Assembly: GCA_021848765.1 (NCBI GenBank)
Contig: JAJZTU010000050.1
Location: 1 to 14,865, forward strand
Direction: 5' to 3'
From: Bacillota bacterium
GTDB taxonomy: Bacteria > Bacillota > GCA-003054495 > Carboxydocellales > JAJZTU01
Length of the DNA stretch: 14,865 nucleotides
Shown: piece by piece, positions 7,378 through 13,738 of the stretch
Position numbering within the stretch: the first letter of the stretch is position 1
Layout: every line of letters starts with the position of its first letter
Notes under the pieces: model-generated
The model's database searches: none
What the model saw: only the letters and a program-made list of their open reading frames with translations
Told to the model about the DNA's origin: nothing
Translations under genes and position numbers: made by a program

Positions 7378-7426
7378 TTGCCCACCCCTCTATGCTCAAT
7401 TGCTTAGAAAAAACCGGACATTTATG

Positions 7427-7455
7427 AGCATATCAGGAAATATTTGTAAAATCAA
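7427..7455 (-). promoter_or_regulatory. Putative sigma-A promoter of the 810-aa PBP gene
   Basis: On the minus strand TTGATT (7455-7450) and TATGCT (7432-7427) are spaced 17 nt apart, about 50 nt upstream of the ATG. The -10 match is moderate (4 of 6). The -35 is identical to that of the DUF1858 promoter. Confidence 0.5.
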
Positions 7456-7479
7456 TCAGGATTACCCTATGAAAAAGCA

Positions 7480-7508
7480 CAAAAAAGGAAACTCTTAAGA
7501 GTTCCCCC
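7480..7508 (-). terminator. Rho-independent terminator overlapping the stop of the 369-aa three-cysteine gene
   Basis: The palindrome AACTCTTAAGAGTT is flanked by GG/CC pairs (one bulged base) and on the minus strand is followed by CCTTTTTTG. The plus strand also has a C5T6 run on the other side, so it may act in both directions. The stop codon TAA of the gene lies inside the stem. Confidence 0.75.
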
Positions 7509-8604
7509 TTTTTTCCAGGCAAAATCCGGCTCTTTCAAAAACTTTTTTCCTGGCTAACATATCTACAAATGCCTCAACCCTGGTTTTCATCCCTACATCT
7601 GAAGAATTCTCGTCCACCACCAGGTTCAGCACCGGTATCCCGCATTCAGCGCTCACTTTGGGGAGGATACCTTTAGCTACAATCTCCGGCATACAGGTAA
7701 GGGGCAGAATCTGAATCACACCGGCATAACCTTGGTCAGCATAATTAACGGCATTCCCGATTGAGTCCAGGCCATGCCCCCCTACCACAGACCCCAAAAA
7801 GGGCCGGGCTGCCCTGATTAATCCCTTCCCGTACCTGGTCCGTTCCAAACCCATCAGGTTGGTAGCTATCCAGTGGGAAAGGTAAATCGAGCGGGTAACT
7901 TCAACCCCCAGTCCCCCCAGGAACTCTTCAATATGGGCATTGCACACCGGTTCCAAAAGCATGTAGATATCTCCCACCAGGCCTACCTTCAAGGGCTTTC
8001 TGTCCAGGTCTTTGGGCAGGCGGGCCAAAGCCTCCAAAGCCCATTCCCTGCACCCCCGGACTTGAGCAGGGGAGTCAGCCCTATCCAGGTTTTCCAGGAA
8101 TTCGTTATAAACCCTGGTGGCCGCTCCCCCCTCGAGTTCAAGCGGCCGTGCCTTGTGAGCTTCCGCCTCTATCCGGTCCATGGCCTTCAGCTTGGACCAC
8201 CCGCAGCGGATGGCCTGCCCCACTTCCAGCCAGGACCTGTCCCCTGCCTGCTTGCGAAGGCGGTCAATACTGGCTTTGAAAGTGCCCCCTTCCAGGAGTA
8301 CCATGCGGAAGTTATAGCCCAAGTCTTCCAAAATAGCCTGTTGCAGCCGGCCAAAATAGCCAAACCGGCAAGGCCCTGAGCCCCCCAGCATTACAACAGT
8401 GTCCGCCCCCAGTTCAAAGGCCTGGAGATAGTTGCCCAAATTGATCTTAAAGGGGAGACACGCCCCCTCCCGGGCGTATTTGCTTCCCAGAGCGATGGTT
8501 TGCTGGTTTGTCCTCGGGGGAACAATAACCTCCAAGCCGAGAGCGGTAAACATGGCTTTTAAGGCGATAGACAGATTTCCCATGTGGGGAAAGGTAATTT
8601 TCAT
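7495..8604 (-). CDS. Three-cysteine protein, 2-hydroxyacyl-CoA dehydratase D-component-like (CoA activase-associated)
   Basis: A 369-aa soluble protein related to the family annotated as acyl-CoA dehydratase activase-related or CoA protein activase. It is clearly homologous to the 365-aa protein at 12641-13738: MKITFPHMGN at the N-terminus, GACLPFKINLGNY (Cys49), GGSGPCRFGYFGRL (Cys79), PLTCMPEIVAK (Cys304), and MKTRVEAFVDML near the C-terminus. The three cysteines sit where [4Fe-4S] ligands are expected in 2-hydroxyacyl-CoA dehydratase subunits; cluster binding is inference. The start is ATG at 8604 because GGAGG lies 8 nt upstream. It stands alone here, several kb from its activase, with a tandem 29-bp repeat upstream and a terminator at its stop. 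The natural substrate is unknown. Confidence 0.82.
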   Translation of the reverse strand: MKITFPHMGNLSIALKAMFTALGLEVIVPPRTNQQTIALGSKYAREGACLPFKINLGNYLQAFELGADTVVMLGGSGPCRFGYFGRLQQAILEDLGYNFRMVLLEGGTFKASIDRLRKQAGDRSWLEVGQAIRCGWSKLKAMDRIEAEAHKARPLELEGGAATRVYNEFLENLDRADSPAQVRGCREWALEALARLPKDLDRKPLKVGLVGDIYMLLEPVCNAHIEEFLGGLGVEVTRSIYLSHWIATNLMGLERTRYGKGLIRAARPFLGSVVGGHGLDSIGNAVNYADQGYAGVIQILPLTCMPEIVAKGILPKVSAECGIPVLNLVVDENSSDVGMKTRVEAFVDMLARKKVFERAGFCLEKRGNS

Positions 8605-8651
8605 TGGTATGCCTCCGATTTCTCCGTGCAGTGGTCTACCAAATAATATTG

Positions 8652-8709
8652 CCCACAAATAAACCTGCTCAAACCGATTACCCACAAATGCACATCCTAA
8701 AACCGATTA
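8652..8709. repeat. Two tandem 29-bp repeats upstream of the 369-aa three-cysteine gene
   Basis: Units 8652-8680 and 8681-8709 share CCCACAAAT at the left and AAACCGATTA at the right, with a variable 10-nt middle (24 of 29 positions identical). They end about 48 nt upstream of the ATG at 8604. They could be two binding sites for a regulator, spaced just under three helical turns apart. The rest of 8605-8773 shows nothing I can name. Confidence 0.7.
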
Positions 8710-8773
8710 AGCAACTACCTTCCCATATGTGTACCGTTTCACACCACATACTTCATGCCTATTTTAAGTGACA

Positions 8774-8935
8774 TTATTTCTCCGGACGCTTATCTGCCTG
8801 TCGTGCAGCTTTTTCAATATCATGGCCATTAGTCAAATTCATTTCGGTAAAACTTATTCCCGGGCCGATGTCAGGCTTGTTTTTACCGGTAATCATGGCT
8901 TTCCCGACAATCCCCTTGTGAGTTTTGCGGGTCAT
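8774..8935 (-). CDS. 53-aa hydrophilic protein of unknown function
   Basis: A small frame beginning MTRKTHKGIVGKAMITGKNK, with PGISFTEMNLTNGHDIEK in the middle and a charged end (RQADKRPEK). There is no membrane segment and no motif I recognise. It is probably real: AAAGGGGG lies 7 nt upstream of the ATG, that SD overlaps the stop of the preceding (frameshifted) gene with only 14 nt between the two frames, and the codon use looks coding. It is likely translated with the preceding gene. No terminator is visible after it. Confidence 0.55.
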   Translation of the reverse strand: MTRKTHKGIVGKAMITGKNKPDIGPGISFTEMNLTNGHDIEKAARQADKRPEK

Positions 8936-8949
8936 GGAACTACCCCCTT

Positions 8950-9686
8950 TCAGCTTTGCTCGGAGATAGATTTTCCACCATGGATATTATTATTCCTGGG
9001 ATTTGCAGGATTGATTATCTTTAGGCACTGGTGTTGTTGTTCAGGCAAGAGGTTCTTAAACAACGTAACAACTCCCTCAATTGATGTCTCATCAAGTCTC
9101 TTTTGTACCACGTTCCGTAGATTGTAATACTTCTCCAGGCTAACTTCACTCAGGTAGTCGGGCGGGACTTTAGTTTCCTCTAACCACTTAACACAGAATT
9201 CCGCTGTCCATACTTTAACGCTGTCTGTCGGAATAATCGTAAACCGCTCCTGCCAATTTGTTTCCATTTCTTTAATCTTATTCAACTTTTTTTCTTTGAA
9301 ATCTTCAAGCGGGCGGTCAAAGTATAACTCATCAGTTCGTTTCTCCCAAGATTTTAATATGTTATCAAACGCTTTGCTCAGTTTAATTCGGTCGGTTATC
9401 CGACCAATTTCATTTAACTCCGTTAGAAAATCTTCAATTAAACTTCCTATCTTTTCAAGTTCATTCTGATCCTCATTCCGTAAACTTTTGCCCAATAAAT
9501 ACCGTATGTCCCGCAAAACTTGGCGGCATTCTTCAACCGCATTCCAATCCGCAATATTATCATAAACCGCACACAACTGTTCTTTAATTTCTTGTAAATT
9601 TCCAGCATTACATATACCTTCTGGGCTTTACCCGGTCGCAACAGCCCCTCACTAACCCCTGTTTTAACGCTGATTTGCCTGTTCAC
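8950..9686 (-). pseudogene. Frameshifted gene of unknown function, helical/charged protein (~245 codons)
   Basis: Two overlapping frames appear to be one gene. The 5' frame starts at GTG 9686 (AGGAGG 8 nt upstream) and encodes MNRQISVKTGVSEGLLRPGK. The rest, ending at 8950, lies in the -1 frame, open from 9627, and reads SPEGICNAGNLQEIKEQL onward. One extra A in the AAA at 9627-9629 would join them as ...RPGK-SPEGICN.... The 3' part (at least 208 aa) is highly charged and mostly helical (NELEKIGSLIEDFLTELNE, KIKEMETNWQERF) and ends FKNLLPEQQHQCLK. I recognise no family. The frame interruption could be real decay or a base-call error; there is no convincing slippery heptamer. Base composition is AT-rich compared with the flanking metabolic genes. 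Confidence 0.55.
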
Positions 9687-9759
9687 AAAGGACACCTCCT
9701 GTTATTTCGGTGACCTAATTGTATGACGGTCCGGTGACAACACCATGTCAGCGGCAAAC

Positions 9760-9786
9760 AAAAAACCTACCCCTCGCGGGATAGGT
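9760..9786 (-). terminator. Rho-independent terminator after the MNT/HEPN pair
   Basis: The stem ACCTA-CCC / GGG-A-TAGGT (one bulged A) with loop CTCG is followed on the minus strand by six T. It lies about 45 nt past the HEPN stop codon. Confidence 0.85.
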
Positions 9787-9792
9787 CATCTG

Positions 9793-9838
9793 CTTCCTTA
9801 ATAAAAGGAATTGTCGTTAATTACTGTAATTAAGGAAG
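9793..9838. repeat. 17-bp perfect dyad and competing inverted repeats at the end of the HEPN gene
   Basis: TTAATTAC-T-GTAATTAA (9817-9833) is a perfect dyad overlapping the HEPN stop codon. Flanking it, CTTCCTTAAT (9793-9802) pairs perfectly with ATTAAGGAAG (9829-9838), or alternatively its TTCCTT pairs with AAGGAA at 9805-9810. These folds exclude each other and precede the terminator. Confidence 0.65.
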
Positions 9839-10231
9839 ATTTTTTTGGAGATATTCCTCGATCCCCTGAATAAACCTGGTCGCATCGTCTACCGTGGTCA
9901 GGGCCTCATCCTTACTGATAATGTAAAAGTCGTCATAATCACTGGCGAGGCGTAAATCTTGCGCGCTGACAATGATTTTCCGGAATTCCTTGGGTAAAAT
10001 TCCGCTTTTTACAAAGTGGAGGTTGAACATGCTGATTACCCCGGAATGTTTCCGCGAGTCCAGCTTTAATGTGGCTAAGACGGCTCTGGCCGCCTGAAAA
10101 ATCGCATAATATGCTTTCGATGCTGCGTCTAAATAATGTCCTCTCTCCAGTAATTCTTCGGCAACCCGGAGCCGGTCTTTTGCCGACTGTAACCGGTGCA
10201 GCGCTAAATCTTTCGTACTTAATTGGTCCAT
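9830..10231 (-). CDS. HEPN-domain protein (UPF0332-like), putative toxin of an MNT/HEPN pair
   Basis: A 133-aa all-helical protein. The helix with SKAYYAIFQAARAVLATLKL (residues 38-57) followed by SRKHSGVISMFNLHFVKSG is the signature of UPF0332-type HEPN proteins, and the later DLRLASDYDDFY stretch also fits. HEPN proteins in such pairs are generally RNA-cleaving or RNA-binding toxins; Arg60/His62 in RKHSG would be the candidate active-site residues. Its start overlaps the last 13 nt of the nucleotidyltransferase gene, so the two are translationally coupled. GAGGGT lies about 8 nt before the ATG. A strong terminator follows. Toxicity is inferred from family and context. Confidence 0.85.
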   Translation of the reverse strand: MDQLSTKDLALHRLQSAKDRLRVAEELLERGHYLDAASKAYYAIFQAARAVLATLKLDSRKHSGVISMFNLHFVKSGILPKEFRKIIVSAQDLRLASDYDDFYIISKDEALTTVDDATRFIQGIEEYLQKNLP

Positions 10232-10560
10232 AGAATCTTACCCTCGTTCATCACATTGCTGGCAAAGGGAGCATTCATTTCAACCAGGTTCTTAAAAACA
10301 CCAGCCTCATAGATGTTTAAGGAAAGATTAACCTCATAGTCAACTTCATCGTCCACTAGGAAATCATAAATCCGGCTCCGGTTTACATTGGTTTTATCTT
10401 TGACCAGAATTAAAAGGTCCAAATCTGAATCTGAAGAGAAGTCGCCACGCGCCTTGGAGCCATAGAGAATCACGGATACTAATTGCTCCGGACATATTTT
10501 CACGAGATGGTTGATGATTTTCGTAATTGCTTTTTCTTCTGCTGTAGTTAGTGTCGTCAT
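10219..10560 (-). CDS. MNT-type nucleotidyltransferase, putative antitoxin partner of the HEPN protein
   Basis: A 113-aa minimal nucleotidyltransferase with the fold's hallmark GS...DxD: YGSKARGDFSSDSDLDLL, i.e. Gly34-Ser35 with Asp46 and Asp48. A third acidic position is probably in VDYEVNL (residues 73-79). In studied MNT/HEPN pairs the MNT protein neutralises its partner by nucleotide transfer; that is family knowledge, not shown here. The start is ATG at 10560 rather than the GTG 6 nt upstream, because AGGAGG sits 7 nt before this ATG. It is first in a two-gene operon, with a promoter at 10592-10619, and overlaps the HEPN gene by 13 nt. Confidence 0.88.
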   Translation of the reverse strand: MTTLTTAEEKAITKIINHLVKICPEQLVSVILYGSKARGDFSSDSDLDLLILVKDKTNVNRSRIYDFLVDDEVDYEVNLSLNIYEAGVFKNLVEMNAPFASNVMNEGKILWTN

Positions 10561-10591
10561 TTTCACCCCTCCTAAAAGCTTTCTTGCTACT

Positions 10592-10619
10592 ATTTTACCA
10601 TAAACTGGGGATTAGGCAA
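10592..10619 (-). promoter_or_regulatory. Sigma-A promoter with extended -10 for the MNT/HEPN operon
   Basis: On the minus strand TTGCCT (10619-10614), a 16-nt spacer and TAAAAT (10597-10592) with a TGG extension just upstream of the -10. It lies about 32 nt before the ATG. Confidence 0.6.
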
Positions 10620-10649
10620 TTAACTGCGTTTCCTTTCCACTGAATGACC

Positions 10650-11042
10650 TCATATCTCCAGCGTTCCCGGTCCCCCATCCATAATTACAATATACTTCAG
10701 CCCATCAACCAAGGCTGCCTTTAACAACTCACAATGCCGCAATGTAGCCAGTTGTTTTTCCAACTGCCATTTGGCTAATTGAAACTTCCTGGCCAAGGCC
10801 TCGGGAGTCACCTTTCCGGCGGCCTTAACGTATTCATAAATCTCTTTTTGCAGCTCCGTTAACCCGTCCGTACCTTCCTGGCCGGCCAGCTTTCGAGCCA
10901 GCTTAGCGCTGTAAACCGCAGTCACATCACAAGTCCTGGGAGGCTCAATCGCTTCAATATAACAATCTTCACACAGAGTTTGTCCCGCATATTTCATTTC
11001 TTCCCCCTGGGGGATTTCTTCCTGGCATCTTGCACAAAGCAT
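10650..11042 (-). CDS. Zinc-ribbon plus winged-helix small protein of unknown function
   Basis: A 130-aa protein. The N-terminus is a four-cysteine zinc ribbon: CARC (Cys3, Cys6) and LCEDC (Cys24, Cys27), followed by EPPRTCDVTAVYSAK (residues 33-47), a stretch I associate with a conserved family in anaerobes. Residues about 62-115 (LTELQKEIYEYVKAAGKVTP, then EALARKFQLAKWQLEKQLATL) look like a winged helix-turn-helix. It may bind nucleic acid or act as a regulator, but no target is known. The ATG has AAAGGAGG about 6 nt upstream. It lies 25 nt after the startless frame at 11068-11418 with no terminator between, so it is likely the last gene of the long operon. Confidence 0.75.
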   Translation of the reverse strand: MLCARCQEEIPQGEEMKYAGQTLCEDCYIEAIEPPRTCDVTAVYSAKLARKLAGQEGTDGLTELQKEIYEYVKAAGKVTPEALARKFQLAKWQLEKQLATLRHCELLKAALVDGLKYIVIMDGGPGTLEI

Positions 11043-11067
11043 AAAAATTCCTCCTTTGCGTTAACTG

Positions 11068-11418
11068 TTAATTCTTTAATTCCCCGGTCCTTCCCAGTGT
11101 TGCCGCCGGCAGGTTCCGGGGCGCTAATTTCCTGGCTTCCAGGTGCATAATCATGGTTTCGGAAATCAGAGTGGTGAGGCTCTTGACCTGGTAGGAATCA
11201 CCTTCAACGGTAAAGGAACGGTCATCCACAACTTCCGGGATAACCAGGGGATCCAGGGAGTTAAGCTCCCGCTGCAGAAATTGTCTCTCCAGGTATTGCC
11301 GGACTTGCTTCTCCAGAGCCAGGCGGGCGTAATCATCGTTTTCCCGGAGAGTTACATGGACAGTTATTTTGTTTACCCGCAGTTTATGTGCAGCGGCATT
11401 TTTCTTTAACTCTGTTAC
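11068..11418 (-). CDS. 116-codon frame downstream of ytrH with no canonical start codon
   Basis: A frame ending at TAA 11068-11070 and open back to a TGA at 11452-11454. Its codon use and residues look genuinely coding: HKLRVNKITVHVTLREN, YARLALEKQVRQYLERQF, LDPLVIPEVVDDRSF and SETMIMHLEARKLAPRN. Yet the open stretch holds no ATG, GTG or TTG until more than halfway along. AGAAGGG lies 4 nt before a GTA codon at 11418-11416, exactly where a start is expected, so one base change (GTG to GTA) or non-standard initiation is the simplest explanation. It is soluble and mixed alpha/beta, from a family I cannot name. It begins 11 nt after the ytrH stop, the position of ytrI in Bacillus, but I see no YtrI similarity. 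Confidence 0.6.
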   Translation of the reverse strand, partial: VTELKKNAAAHKLRVNKITVHVTLRENDDYARLALEKQVRQYLERQFLQRELNSLDPLVIPEVVDDRSFTVEGDSYQVKSLTTLISETMIMHLEARKLAPRNLPAATLGRTGELKN

Positions 11419-11429
11419 TTTTCCCTTCT

Positions 11430-11669
11430 CTACACAGCTTTGATTTGGCCTTCAAAGATACCCGATTCCAAGACTTCGATGGAGGAAAAGGTCCCCCCGA
11501 TAGCGGCCACAATAGCCCAGATCTTAATGTCCTTGGCAATCTTTAACATAATGCGTGCAGGGTTTTCCCCGGTAAAAACGGCAGCTATCGAGCCAATGAG
11601 GGCGCTTCCTAACATCACCCCCAGGGCGGTGAAAAAGATAATGACTATCTTTGTGGAAAACTTCTCCAT
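11430..11669 (-). CDS. ytrH: YtrH-family sporulation membrane protein
   Basis: A 79-aa protein with a hydrophobic first half (IVIIFFTALGVMLGSALIG, residues 8-26), then FTGENPARIMLKIAKDIK, then a second hydrophobic stretch IWAIVAAIGGTFSSIEVLES. This matches the YtrH family, a mother-cell membrane protein needed for efficient sporulation in Bacillus and controlled there by sigma-E. ATG at 11669 is taken as the start because GGAGG lies 5 nt upstream; an ATG at 11696 directly abuts the preceding stop codon and has no SD. It is 27 nt downstream of the activase gene with no terminator, so it is co-transcribed with it. Confidence 0.8.
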   Translation of the reverse strand: MEKFSTKIVIIFFTALGVMLGSALIGSIAAVFTGENPARIMLKIAKDIKIWAIVAAIGGTFSSIEVLESGIFEGQIKAV

Positions 11670-11696
11670 ATCCACCTCCGGCTTAACACTGCCCAT

Positions 11697-12656
11697 TTAC
11701 CCGGCCAGGGTCTCCCATTTTCCGCAGCGGTCTCCCCAGCGGGCCAGAAGCTGGTTATCCACGGAAATATTAATTACCTCACAAAGGTTGGAACACCCCT
11801 GACACTCAAAACTGGTCGCCCGGTAATCCATGTCACTTACCGCGAAACCTTTAAAGCCGGTATGGCCCTTGTGTTTTACCTCTTCCCTGGACAACAGGGC
11901 TGCCCCGATCGCCCCCATCACATTAAAATGCCTGGGGACAATAATCTCCATGCCCAGGGCCTGCTCAAAAGCCGCCCTAATCCCCAGGTTGGCAGCCACC
12001 CCGCCCTGGAATACCACCGGCGCCAAAATCTCCTTGCCTTTGCCCACATTGTTTAAGTAATTCCTTACCAGGGCTTCACAAAGCCCGGCAATAATATCCT
12101 CAGTGTTATGCCCCATCTGCTGCTTGTGAATCATATCCGACTCCGCGAACACCGAACACCGCCCGGCAATGCGCACCGGGGTCTTGGACCGTAAAGCCAT
12201 TCCCCCGAATTCCTCTATAGGAATATTCAACCGGGAAGCCTGCTGGTCCAGAAAAGACCCCGTCCCCGCAGCACACACGGTATTCATGGCAAAATCCGTT
12301 ACCACCCCGTGCCGGAGCAGGATAATCTTGGAGTCCTGCCCCCCGATCTCCAGAATGGTCTGGGCCTGGGGAACCACATGAGAAGCCGCAATAGCATGGG
12401 CGGTTATCTCGTTTTTCACAATATCCGCCCCTACCATCACCCCTGAAAGGCGCCGGGCGCTACCGGTAGTCCCCACCCCGCGAATTACCAAATCAGCGGG
12501 CAAAAGCCCGGCTATTTCCGCCAGGCCCTTTTTTACCGCCTGAATAGGCTGCCCCTTGGTCCGTATGTACAAAGCCTGCAGCACTTCCCTGTCAGCATCG
12601 ATTACCACTACATTCGTACTCACCGAACCTACATCAATCCCTAAATAGCCGTGCAT
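11697..12656 (-). CDS. Acyl-CoA dehydratase activase (BadF/BadG/BcrA/BcrD, HgdC-like ATPase) with extra C-terminal cysteines
   Basis: A 319-aa ASKHA-fold ATPase. Phosphate-1 loop GIDVGSVSTN (6-15), IGGQDSK (104-110), NTVCAAGTGSFLDQQ with Cys128, IAGRCSVFAESDMIH with Cys167, and FQGGVAAN (217-224). Cys128 and Cys167 are the ligands of the [4Fe-4S] cluster held between two subunits in HgdC. In the family, ATP hydrolysis drives one-electron transfer to a partner iron-sulfur dehydratase or reductase. Beyond the usual ~260 residues there is an extension with four more cysteines (285, 288, 292, 311). ATG at 12656 has GGAGGAGG about 7 nt upstream; the frame overlaps the end of the 365-aa gene by 16 nt, so coupling is likely. 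The partner enzyme is not identified. Confidence 0.92.
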   Translation of the reverse strand: MHGYLGIDVGSVSTNVVVIDADREVLQALYIRTKGQPIQAVKKGLAEIAGLLPADLVIRGVGTTGSARRLSGVMVGADIVKNEITAHAIAASHVVPQAQTILEIGGQDSKIILLRHGVVTDFAMNTVCAAGTGSFLDQQASRLNIPIEEFGGMALRSKTPVRIAGRCSVFAESDMIHKQQMGHNTEDIIAGLCEALVRNYLNNVGKGKEILAPVVFQGGVAANLGIRAAFEQALGMEIIVPRHFNVMGAIGAALLSREEVKHKGHTGFKGFAVSDMDYRATSFECQGCSNLCEVINISVDNQLLARWGDRCGKWETLAG

Positions 12657-13738
12657 CCTGTCCCCTCCTCCTTCCACCGCCGCTTCTGCCTCAACAGGTC
12701 CACAAATGCCTCCAGGCGGGTCTGCAGTCCTGCTTTCCCCGTCTGTTCATCCAGGAATACCGTCAGCACCGGTATCCCTAAATCCCGGCTGATCTTGGGC
12801 ATCAGGCTCTTGGCCACTATTTCCGGAATACAGGTAAAGGGCGCCAGCTGAATTACCCCATCGTAGCCATTCTTGGCATACAAAACAGTTTCCCCCACAC
12901 TGTTAAGGGCATGGCCCCCGATAAGCTGGTCCAGATAGGGCCGGGCAGCAGCTTTGGCATCTTCATCCTTAACCAGGGTATTTTCCCTGGTCCAATCGGT
13001 TAAGTAAATGGAACGCTGGGTATGCACCCCCATCTCGCCCAAAGTTTTTTCCACATCCAGGTTAATGAAGGGTTCCAGCACGACATAGATTTCTCCGATG
13101 ATTCCAATCCTTAAAGGCCTCCTGGAACGATCCTGAGGAACAGCCTTCAGCAGCTTTCGGGCAATGCTCCCGGCCTCCCGGATTTCCTCACGGGTCTGGG
13201 CCCGGTCAATGCTTTCCAGGCACTGCTTAAAAACCTTGGTAGTCTCTCCCCGGTTTAGCTCATAGGGCCTCACCTCATGGGACAGAATTTCTGTCTCATC
13301 CAGGGCACAGAGCTTGACCCATGCGTCCTTGTATACCTTGATAAACCGGGGCCAGGAAACTCTACCGGCCTTTAGCACCCGCCTGACCTTACTGAAAAAC
13401 CCAAGTGGTTCCCTAAAGATGGATTCAAAAACCATCATTTCAAACTTATATCCCAGGCTTTTCAGAATCCGCTCATGGAGCATACCATAGATACCCGCCC
13501 GGCAGGGTCCTCTGCCCCCGGAGGTAATGATCAGTTCCGCCCCCTGTTCGAGGGCCTCAATATAGCTCCCCAAAAGCACTTTGAAAGGAATACAGGCAAA
13601 CTCCGGAGCATGCTGGGTTCCATAGGTCAGGGTGCGTTTGCTGGGCGGCGGTGGTACCAGGGCCTCATGGCCCAGGTGATTGAATAAATGCTTAAAGGCA
13701 ATATGGGAGGTCCCCATATAAGGGAAGGTTATCTTCAT
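12641..13738 (-). CDS. Three-cysteine protein, 2-hydroxyacyl-CoA dehydratase D-component-like (CoA activase-associated)
   Basis: A 365-aa protein beginning MKITFPYMGTSHIAFKHLF. It shares the family's landmarks: FACIPFKVLLGSY with Cys49, SGGRGPCRAGIYGML with Cys79, FTCIPEIVAK with Cys303, and GLQTRLEAFVDLL near the end. It is a close paralogue of the 369-aa protein at 7495-8604 and a more distant one of the 345-aa protein just upstream. The three conserved cysteines probably hold an iron-sulfur cluster that accepts an electron from the activase encoded next; this is inferred. ATG 13738 overlaps the stop of the preceding gene (ATGA), with GGAGGGG upstream. It is the middle gene of a tight three-gene module. 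Confidence 0.85.
   Translation of the reverse strand: MKITFPYMGTSHIAFKHLFNHLGHEALVPPPPSKRTLTYGTQHAPEFACIPFKVLLGSYIEALEQGAELIITSGGRGPCRAGIYGMLHERILKSLGYKFEMMVFESIFREPLGFFSKVRRVLKAGRVSWPRFIKVYKDAWVKLCALDETEILSHEVRPYELNRGETTKVFKQCLESIDRAQTREEIREAGSIARKLLKAVPQDRSRRPLRIGIIGEIYVVLEPFINLDVEKTLGEMGVHTQRSIYLTDWTRENTLVKDEDAKAAARPYLDQLIGGHALNSVGETVLYAKNGYDGVIQLAPFTCIPEIVAKSLMPKISRDLGIPVLTVFLDEQTGKAGLQTRLEAFVDLLRQKRRWKEEGTGCTAI

Noticed and set aside
8605..8685. Upstream extension of the 369-aa gene to 8685
   Set aside because: It would translate the 29-bp repeat region and bypass a perfect SD placed 8 nt before the ATG at 8604; paralogues also start with MKI.
9627..9640. Programmed -1 ribosomal frameshift in the broken gene
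   Set aside because: No X-XXY-YYZ heptamer is present in the correct frame and slipping AAA back by one gives a stop-like TAA pairing, so a simple indel or base-call error is more likely.
11143..11409. Plus-strand 88-codon frame
   Set aside because: It lies opposite the minus-strand 116-codon frame, which fits the operon spacing and has protein-like composition.
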